This document shows, piece after piece, positions 6,301 through 10,645 of a stretch of 10,645 nucleotides of DNA. The stretch is from Rhodanobacteraceae bacterium UBA703 (lineage in GTDB: Bacteria; Pseudomonadota; Gammaproteobacteria; Xanthomonadales; Rhodanobacteraceae). The stretch spans positions 1 through 10,645 of the forward strand of contig DBMH01000117.1 of NCBI GenBank assembly GCA_002297645.1, read 5' to 3'. Position numbers and translations under genes: made by a program. How positions within the stretch are numbered: position 1 is the stretch's first letter; each line of letters begins with the position of its first letter. The notes beneath the pieces are model-generated. The model made no database searches and was not told where the DNA came from. It saw only the letters and a list, made by a program, of their open reading frames with translations.

Positions 6301-7937
6301 CGCGGTTCGTTGCGGAACAGCCGGACTTCGCGCGACTGCGGATCGATCCGGTTGAGTCCGGAACCCGTGCCGGCCCAGATGCCGCCGTCGCGGCTTTGCA
6401 GCAAGGCCAGCACGTTGTCGCTGCCGAGACCGCCCTGCGTGCCGTCGGCGGCATCGTGGCGGTACCGCTGCGTCACCGCTCCGGTAGCGGGGTCGTAGCG
6501 GATCAGGCCGTCGCCGTAGGTGCCGATCCACAGGCTGCCGTCCCGCGCGTGCAACAGGGCGCGCGCGGCGATCCTGGGCAGGCCGGAGCCGACGGGCAGG
6601 AACTTCGCGGACCGCCGCACCGGATCGAACAGCGCGACGCCGTCGGTGGTGCCCACCCACAGCAGGCCGCCGTCGGCGTCGGCGAAGCAGGTGGCGGCCG
6701 GTGGCTGCCCGGCCTGCGTCCCGGCGGGCTTCGCCAGCACGTCGTCGAAGTCGTCGAACCGGTTGGCGGCAAGGTCGTAGCGCTTGAGGTCGTCGCCGTA
6801 CGTGCTGACCCAGAGGCTGTTGCCGCTGCCCTGGTGCAGTGCGCGCACGTAGTTCGACGAGGTCTGCCGGTGCTCCGGCGATCGGTCCAGGATGTGCTGG
6901 AACGCCGTGCCCGCCGGATCGAGCCGGGCCAGGCCGCGCTCCATCGTGCCGATCCACATCAGTCCGGAACGGTCGACCGTCAGGTTGCCGATCGACGCGT
7001 TCGGCAGCTCGCCGGACAGGCTATCGCCCGGACGCAGCCAGTGCGTGTCGCCGCCGGCCGGATCGAACACGGCCATGCCTTCGCCCTGAACGGCGAGCCA
7101 CAGCCGGCCGCGCGGATCGGCGGCCATCGCGGTCACCGGGCGTTCGTCCTTGGCCGGCCACAGGCGCGACACGCGGCGACCCTCGTCGGTGATGCGGTAG
7201 ACGCCGGTTCCGGTCGCCGCGAGCAGTCCGTTCTCCGGATCGACCAGCAGATCGCCGACGTTCCCGACCGGCAAAGGGACGCGTTCCGGCGCCTGCGCGT
7301 GCGGCGCGAGCCGCAGCAGGCCGGTCGCGCCGGCGATCCAGGTCGTTCCGTCGCCGGTTCGTGCCAGCCGGCGCGGGAGCATCGGGGTGCCGCTGTCGGA
7401 CTCGAGCGGCCACGCCTCGACGAGCTGTTCCCGCGAGGGATCGACGAGCAGCAGCGAGCCGTCGCCGGCGATCCACAGGCCGCGCGGATCCGAGAGCAGG
7501 GCGCGCACGGCCGCTCCGGTGTCCGGAGCGGGCGGTGCGCCGGCGATCGTCACGCGACGGAAACGACCGTCCGGATCGCGCCGCACCAGTTCCCGTTGCG
7601 TGCCGACCCACAGGTGACCGTCGGCGTCTTCGGCGAGCGCGGTGATCGGGTATTCCGACGGCCCGTTCGGATCGTCGCCGGTACGGTCGAAGCTTTCCAG
7701 CGAATAGCCGCCGTAGCGCTGCAGGCCACCCATCGTGCCGATCCACAGGAAGCCCGCGCGGTCCTGCAGTACCGCGGTCACGGTATTCTGGATCAGGCCT
7801 TCGCGGGTGCCGATCGTCTGGACGTAGTAGTCACGCAGCACGGCCTCGCCGCTGGCGAGCGGCGACAGGGCCAGGAGGGCGAGCGCCAGCCAGCGCCGGA
7901 GTCGAAATGGCCGACCGGGTGGCGGTGTGCCCCTCAT
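3375..7937 (-). CDS. Membrane-anchored sensor: propeller, Y_Y_Y, TM, PAS-PAS-GGDEF-EAL
   Basis: A 1520-residue hybrid enzyme predicted to make and degrade cyclic di-GMP in response to a periplasmic signal. Signal peptide at residues 1–31 (LRRWLALALLALSPLASG). Residues ~33–665 hold 14 propeller repeats with W-[IV]-G-T cores (LWIGTMGGLQRY, LWVGTTDGVALFD, LWIGTYGDGLIRYD and others), enough for two seven-bladed propellers. A Y_Y_Y domain spans ~709–785 and one TM helix ~793–811. PAS domains with PAC ends lie at ~830–950 and ~959–1075. The GGDEF domain (~1080–1245) has intact GGDEF at 1162–1166 and the inhibitory I-site RGGD at 1153–1156. The EAL domain (~1265–1510) keeps EAL at 1291–1293, N1350, the ELTES glutamates (1382, 1385), D1412, D1413, K1433, E1469 and Q1489. 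Both activities therefore look possible. The start is ATG 7937; an upstream TTG would spoil the signal peptide. The ligand is unknown. Confidence 0.95.
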   Translation of the reverse strand: MRGTPPPGRPFRLRRWLALALLALSPLASGEAVLRDYYVQTIGTREGLIQNTVTAVLQDRAGFLWIGTMGGLQRYGGYSLESFDRTGDDPNGPSEYPITALAEDADGHLWVGTQRELVRRDPDGRFRRVTIAGAPPAPDTGAAVRALLSDPRGLWIAGDGSLLLVDPSREQLVEAWPLESDSGTPMLPRRLARTGDGTTWIAGATGLLRLAPHAQAPERVPLPVGNVGDLLVDPENGLLAATGTGVYRITDEGRRVSRLWPAKDERPVTAMAADPRGRLWLAVQGEGMAVFDPAGGDTHWLRPGDSLSGELPNASIGNLTVDRSGLMWIGTMERGLARLDPAGTAFQHILDRSPEHRQTSSNYVRALHQGSGNSLWVSTYGDDLKRYDLAANRFDDFDDVLAKPAGTQAGQPPAATCFADADGGLLWVGTTDGVALFDPVRRSAKFLPVGSGLPRIAARALLHARDGSLWIGTYGDGLIRYDPATGAVTQRYRHDAADGTQGGLGSDNVLALLQSRDGGIWAGTGSGLNRIDPQSREVRLFRNEPRNPRSLAGNLVRALHEAADGALWIGTHAGLSRLDSLTPAEARFTRWLTRDGLPNRSVYAIGSDAMGRVWLSTNRGIASLDPTGSAFRTFTLVDGLQDMEFNGGAYAALRDGRLAFGGINGFNLFQPQAIVGSRYAAPVAFTRVRIGKNAPHTPQEGASVTMTVADRVVQFEFAALDFTAPERNRFAFQLEGFDEHWIEAGTRHEATYTNLDAGTYRFKVRASNHDGYWNDRPATLELRVLPPWWQSLPARIAYALAALAVSLVVWRNWRRRRQELGRYHQDLREREDRLRVALWGSGDSFWDWDMPRGLLMMTGSANPMERSQRDSRVYAWEWFRSTIHPDDLPTVERRLDDHVNHKTDTYEAEYRHADGSGEWHWIAVRGKIVERDEDGQPLRMSGTARDITATRAAEHDRRIAEEVIRSMGEAVAVADPEFRFVSVNPAFTRITGWREDEIVGRPTDMLNCSQHPAGHYAAMRETVERTGHWRGELWQRRKDGDELLCWIETAEVRDSGGQRTHFVSVISDITDRKRAEQELRYLANYDALTGLPNRTLLSERLGRAIVQARRSGHKIGVLFLDLDRFKHVNDSMGHAAGDRMLKAAGSRLRQVVRGGDSVARLGGDEFTVVIEGVLDVAETERVAAKIIAAFEQPLELDSGQEVVISPSIGISLYPDHGQVPSDLLKFADTAMYQAKERGRKTYMVYTEAMDAAARLRATMAGALGKALERNEFSLVFQPKLSLLDERITGVEALLRWRSADLGNVSPAVFIPLAEETGLIVEIGDWVVAQACAQLASWREDGIDDITMSVNISVAQLLRGDLIQRLCDVLAEHDVAPNRLELELTESMVMANAEQSITTLRRLKSVGVTLAIDDFGTGYSSLSYLKRLPIDTLKIDKEFVGDITTDPDDEAITATVIAMAHSLGLNVVAEGVELAEQVEYLREQDCDEIQGHWLAPPLPPRQCLELLRKHSARRRIVLRGA

Positions 7938-7967
7938 GCACGCGGAATCCAGCGATCGATGACGACG

Positions 7968-8014
7968 CAGTGTAGGCAAACGCAGGCAGCGGCGCCACGC
8001 GTGCGGTTACACTG
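7968..8014. promoter_or_regulatory. Divergent promoter region between the c-di-GMP gene and ygfB
   Basis: The 101-bp divergent gap holds the inverted pair CAGTGTA (7968–7974) and TACACTG (8008–8014). Each reads TACACT outward and could be a -10 element: minus-strand 7974–7969 for the GGDEF-EAL gene (leader of about 25 bases) and plus-strand 8008–8013 for ygfB (leader of about 19 bases). Neither has a strong -35. The symmetry also suits a shared regulator site. Confidence 0.35.
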
Positions 8015-8038
8015 TTGCGGACGATCGGCGGCGACACG

Positions 8039-8581
8039 ATGGAACCGACCTGCCTCACCCACATCGAACTCGCTGACACGCTGCGTACCCTCGTGCCGGG
8101 GGTCGATGCGAGTGACCTGCACGGCTCCCTCAGCGGTTATCTGTGCGGCGGCGGAGACGCCGGAGCGGACGATTGGCTCGACGCCTTGCAGATCGACACG
8201 GACAGCGCGGAGTCCGCGCGCCACCGCATCCTGCAGCGGCTCTATCGCGAATGTCGCGCGCAGTTCGCCGCCGTCCCGGCCAGCGTGGATCCGCTGCTGC
8301 CGGCGCCTGCCGCCGGCCCGCGGCGGCGAGGGGATGCACTGGTGGAGTGGTGCCGGGGATTCCTCGGCGGCGTCGGCCTGTCCGCCGCGATGGCGCGGAC
8401 CGGCCTGTCGGCGGAAGCGCGCGAGATCCTCGACGACTTCGGCACGATCGCGGCATCGCGACTCGAGTACGCCGAGGCGCGCGACGACGAGCAGGCGCTG
8501 GACGAGGTACTGGCCTTCGTCCGTACCGGCGCGGCGATGCTGCATCGCGAACTGAGCCGGCGCGCGGCCCCGCTGCACTGA
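8039..8581 (+). CDS. ygfB: YgfB family protein (UPF0149)
   Basis: 180 residues, close to the family's usual 180–195. Hallmarks are the N-terminal HGSLSGYLCGGG (residues 28–39), EWCRGFLGGVGLS (103–115), and an acidic helix pair with ILDDFGTIAASR (130–141) and a YAEARDDEQALDEVLAFVR stretch (144–162). All-alpha cytosolic protein; biochemical role uncertain. In Pseudomonas aeruginosa YgfB is reported to dampen AlpA-dependent expression of ampDh3 and so affects beta-lactam resistance; whether that holds here cannot be seen. The start is ATG 8039; an in-frame TTG at 8015 overlaps the promoter region. It lies 20 bases before pepP on the same strand, the conserved order. Confidence 0.92.
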   Translation: MEPTCLTHIELADTLRTLVPGVDASDLHGSLSGYLCGGGDAGADDWLDALQIDTDSAESARHRILQRLYRECRAQFAAVPASVDPLLPAPAAGPRRRGDALVEWCRGFLGGVGLSAAMARTGLSAEAREILDDFGTIAASRLEYAEARDDEQALDEVLAFVRTGAAMLHRELSRRAAPLH

Positions 8582-8601
8582 ACCACGGGAGCCCGGGAGC
8601 G

Positions 8602-9915
8602 ATGATCGAACCGAAGGAATTCGCGCGCCGCCGCCGCCAGCTCATGCGCATGGCCGGTCCGGATGCCATCGTGGTCGTCGCCGCGGCGCCGGAACGCGTG
8701 CGCAACAACGACGCGCACTATCCGTATCGCCAGGACAGCGACTTCCACTACCTGACCGGTTTCGCCGAACCGGAAGCCGTGCTCGCCCTGGTGCCCGGAC
8801 GCGCGGCGGGCGAGACGATCCTGTTCTGCCGCGAGCGCGATCCGGAACGCGAACGCTGGGACGGCCCGCGCGCCGGCACCGAGGGGGCGGTCGCGCGCTA
8901 CGGTTTCGACGACGCGTTTCCGATCGAGGACGTCGACGACATCCTGCCCGGCCTGATCGAAGGACGCCGCCGCGTCTACTACCACTTCGGCCGCGATACC
9001 GAGTTCGACCTCAAGCTGATCGGCTGGGTCAACCGCGTGCGCGCGCTGATCCGCCAGGGCGCGAAGCCGCCGCACGAATTCGTCGCCCTGTCGCATCTGC
9101 TGCACGACCTGCGCCTGTACAAGTCGCGGGCGGAACTGCGCCTGATGCGCCATTCCGCGAAGATCGCCGCCGAAGCGCACGTGCGCGCGATGCAGGCCAC
9201 GCGCCCCGGCATGAACGAGCACGCGGTCGAGGCCGAGCTGCTGCACGCGTTCCGCCGCCACGGTGCGGTACCGAGCTACGAGCCGATCGTCGGCGGCGGC
9301 GCCAACGCGTGCGTGCTGCACTATCGCGCGAACAACGCGCTCCTCGCCGACGGCACCCTGCTGTTGATCGACGCCGGCGCCGAATACCAGTGCTACGCCT
9401 CGGACATCACGCGCACGTTCCCGGTCGGCGGACGCTATTCGCCCGAACAGCGCGCGCTCTACGACATCGTGCTCGCCGCGCAGCTCGCGGCGATCGACGA
9501 GGTGCGTTCCGGTCGGTCGTTCGACGCGTACCACGAAGCCGCCGTGCGCACGATCACCAAGGGCCTGATCCGCCTAGGGCTGCTCGAAGGCGGCCTCGAA
9601 AGGAACCTGCGCGAGCACACCTACCGCAAGTTCTACATGCACAAGACCGGCCATTGGCTCGGCCTCGACGTGCACGACGTCGGCGACTATCGCGTCGACG
9701 GCGAGTTCCGCGTGCTGGAGCCGGGCATGGTGGTCACCGTCGAGCCGGGGCTCTACATCGCGCCCGACGCCAAGGGCGTTCCGGCGAAGTTCCGCGGCAT
9801 CGGCATCCGCATCGAGGACGACGTCGTCGTCACCCGCGGCGCGCCGGACGTGCTGTCGGCCGACGCGCCGAAGGACGCCGACGCGATCGAGGCGCTCATG
9901 GCGGCGTCGCGATGA
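8602..9915 (+). CDS. pepP: Xaa-Pro aminopeptidase (aminopeptidase P II)
   Basis: Cleaves the first residue from peptides with proline in second position; a cytosolic dinuclear manganese enzyme of peptidase family M24B. The product is 437 residues, against 441 in E. coli PepP. The N-terminal AMP_N domain starts at MIEPKEFARRR and contains NNDAHYPYRQDSDFHYLTGF (34–53), a strong PepP signature. The pita-bread domain has the five metal ligands D257 and D268 (LLIDAGAEYQ…ASDITRTF), H351 (TGHWLGLDVHD), E381 (VTVEPGLYI) and E405 (IRIEDDVVV), corresponding to D260, D271, H354, E383 and E406 of E. coli. The start at 8602 has GGGAG 10 bases upstream. The frame stays open further upstream inside ygfB, but that is not homologous. 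Its stop overlaps the next start (ATGA). Confidence 0.96.
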   Translation: MIEPKEFARRRRQLMRMAGPDAIVVVAAAPERVRNNDAHYPYRQDSDFHYLTGFAEPEAVLALVPGRAAGETILFCRERDPERERWDGPRAGTEGAVARYGFDDAFPIEDVDDILPGLIEGRRRVYYHFGRDTEFDLKLIGWVNRVRALIRQGAKPPHEFVALSHLLHDLRLYKSRAELRLMRHSAKIAAEAHVRAMQATRPGMNEHAVEAELLHAFRRHGAVPSYEPIVGGGANACVLHYRANNALLADGTLLLIDAGAEYQCYASDITRTFPVGGRYSPEQRALYDIVLAAQLAAIDEVRSGRSFDAYHEAAVRTITKGLIRLGLLEGGLERNLREHTYRKFYMHKTGHWLGLDVHDVGDYRVDGEFRVLEPGMVVTVEPGLYIAPDAKGVPAKFRGIGIRIEDDVVVTRGAPDVLSADAPKDADAIEALMAASR

Positions 9916-10645
9916 GCCGGCTTGCGGGAGCCGCGCTGGCGTTCATGCTGGCCTTCGCACTGCCGCAGGCACGCGCCGAACCACCGGCGGCGGACGGTTC
10001 CCAGCCGCCGGGTGCCGATGCCATGCAGCGCGTCGACTACGGATTGTTCGGGACCTTGCACGTCGCTCGCCCCGCCACGGCGATCCGGCACGTCGTCATG
10101 TTCGTCTCGGACCGCGACGGCTGGACACCGCGACAGGACGCGATGGCAGGGGCGCTCGCGCGCGAAGGTGCCTTCGTCGTCGGCGTCGATTTCCCGGCGT
10201 ACCTCAAGCGCATGCAGGCGATCGCGTCGGACAAGTGTTCCTACCCGTCCGCGCACTTCGAGGAAGTCGCGCACTGGATCGAGCGTCACGAAGGGCTCGC
10301 CGACTACAGCGTGCCGCTCGTCGTCGGCGACGGCGCCGGTGCGACCTTCGCCTACGCGATGGCGGCACAGGCCCCCGCCGGCACCTTCGAGGGGCTCGTC
10401 ACGCTCGGATGGGACGCATCGCTGCGCTTCTCGAAGACGTTCTGTCCCGGCGATGCCGGAGCGATGACGGTCGCCGACGCCGGCGGCTTCCGCGTGGCGC
10501 CGGTGGCGAAGTTTCCCGTGCCCTGGCGCCCGCTGCCGTTCGCACGCGGGGCGAGGCTCGTCGGCCTCGGCGCGAAGCTCGCGCCGGCATGGCGGTTCGC
10601 GGCCGCGATCTGGCCGCCGTTGGCCGCTCTTCCGTCCGAGGCCGG
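9912..10645 (+). CDS. AcvB/VirJ-like periplasmic protein, N-terminal part, nucleophile serine missing
   Basis: The gene is cut by the right edge; 244 codons are visible. Its ATG overlaps the pepP stop by 4 bases (ATGA), suggesting coupled translation. A signal peptide (residues 1–22, …LPQARA before EPP) sends it to the periplasm. The mature part is an alpha/beta-hydrolase: VVMFVSDRDGW (61–71) matches the SGDGGW-type entry of AcvB/VirJ, then GVDFPAYL (90–97) and the elbow VVGDGAGATFAYAMAAQAP (137–155), where family members read GYSxGA, and GLVTLGWD (160–167). In Agrobacterium AcvB hydrolyses lysyl-phosphatidylglycerol and supports VirB secretion. Here the nucleophile position is G141 (G-D-G-A-G), so the usual serine mechanism looks lost in this half. 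AcvB-type proteins can hold two such domains, and a second catalytic copy may lie beyond the window. The family call is from recognition of pattern, moderate confidence. Confidence 0.7.
   Translation, partial: MSRLAGAALAFMLAFALPQARAEPPAADGSQPPGADAMQRVDYGLFGTLHVARPATAIRHVVMFVSDRDGWTPRQDAMAGALAREGAFVVGVDFPAYLKRMQAIASDKCSYPSAHFEEVAHWIERHEGLADYSVPLVVGDGAGATFAYAMAAQAPAGTFEGLVTLGWDASLRFSKTFCPGDAGAMTVADAGGFRVAPVAKFPVPWRPLPFARGARLVGLGAKLAPAWRFAAAIWPPLAALPSEA

Noticed and set aside
7938..7979. TTG start adding 14 residues to the c-di-GMP sensor
   Set aside because: It would place a hydrophilic stretch before the signal peptide and overlap the divergent -10 region.
8015..8038. TTG start adding 8 residues to YgfB
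   Set aside because: The extension overlaps the likely promoter, is not in the family N-terminus, and ATG 8039 is available.
4755..8555. 1266-codon open frame on the plus strand, running through the c-di-GMP gene and into ygfB
   Set aside because: It is antisense to a gene with clear domains, and its sequence is low-complexity in Arg, Ala, Val and Asp, as expected from GC-rich codon shadows. No motif is recognisable.
1..10645. CRISPR array, tRNA, IS element or prophage
   Set aside because: I saw no regularly spaced direct repeats, tRNA cloverleaf, transposase, integrase or terminal inverted repeats of IS type; composition is even throughout.

Overview
The window is GC-rich proteobacterial chromosome. 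Gene content and order are the conserved gammaproteobacterial core locus pepP–ygfB // zapA–ssrS (6S RNA)–ygfA, followed by an EVE-domain gene and rpiA. The high GC, the TIGR02449-type ZapB-like gene in front of zapA, and an AcvB/VirJ-like gene after pepP suggest the Xanthomonadales (Lysobacterales) or a close relative. That placement is inferred from gene order and composition, not from a database search.

Minus strand, in order of transcription from about 7937 down to 1. (i) A 1520-residue membrane-anchored sensor of c-di-GMP turnover (7937–3375): signal peptide, 14 propeller repeats, Y_Y_Y domain, TM helix, PAS-PAS-GGDEF-EAL, with GGDEF, I-site and EAL motifs all intact. (ii) A ZapB-like coiled-coil gene and zapA (3318–2787). 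(iii) 6S RNA (2782–2594), whose promoter lies inside the end of zapA. (iv) A 439-bp gene-free stretch with two perfect REP-type hairpins, a weaker third copy, and an unassigned three-helix RNA candidate (2578–2481). (v) 5-formyltetrahydrofolate cyclo-ligase (2154–1522). (vi) An EVE-domain protein (1467–1015) ending at a good intrinsic terminator. (vii) rpiA (919–275). (viii) The first 65 codons of an unidentified secreted protein running off the left edge.

Plus strand, from about 8039. ygfB (UPF0149), pepP (Xaa-Pro aminopeptidase) and, overlapping its stop by 4 bases, a periplasmic AcvB/VirJ-like protein that runs off the right edge. This last protein has glycine where the family's nucleophile serine should be.

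Most genes are housekeeping: cell division, folate and pentose-phosphate metabolism, peptide turnover, and RNA polymerase control by 6S RNA. The accessory parts are the large c-di-GMP sensor, which occupies the divergent junction between ygfB and zapBA, and the VirJ-like gene. I found no IS element, prophage, CRISPR array or defence system. The points most worth following are the structured-RNA candidate beside ssrS, two apparently leaderless promoters of matching design (zapB-like and fcl), the REP copies, and the VirJ-like protein without its nucleophile.
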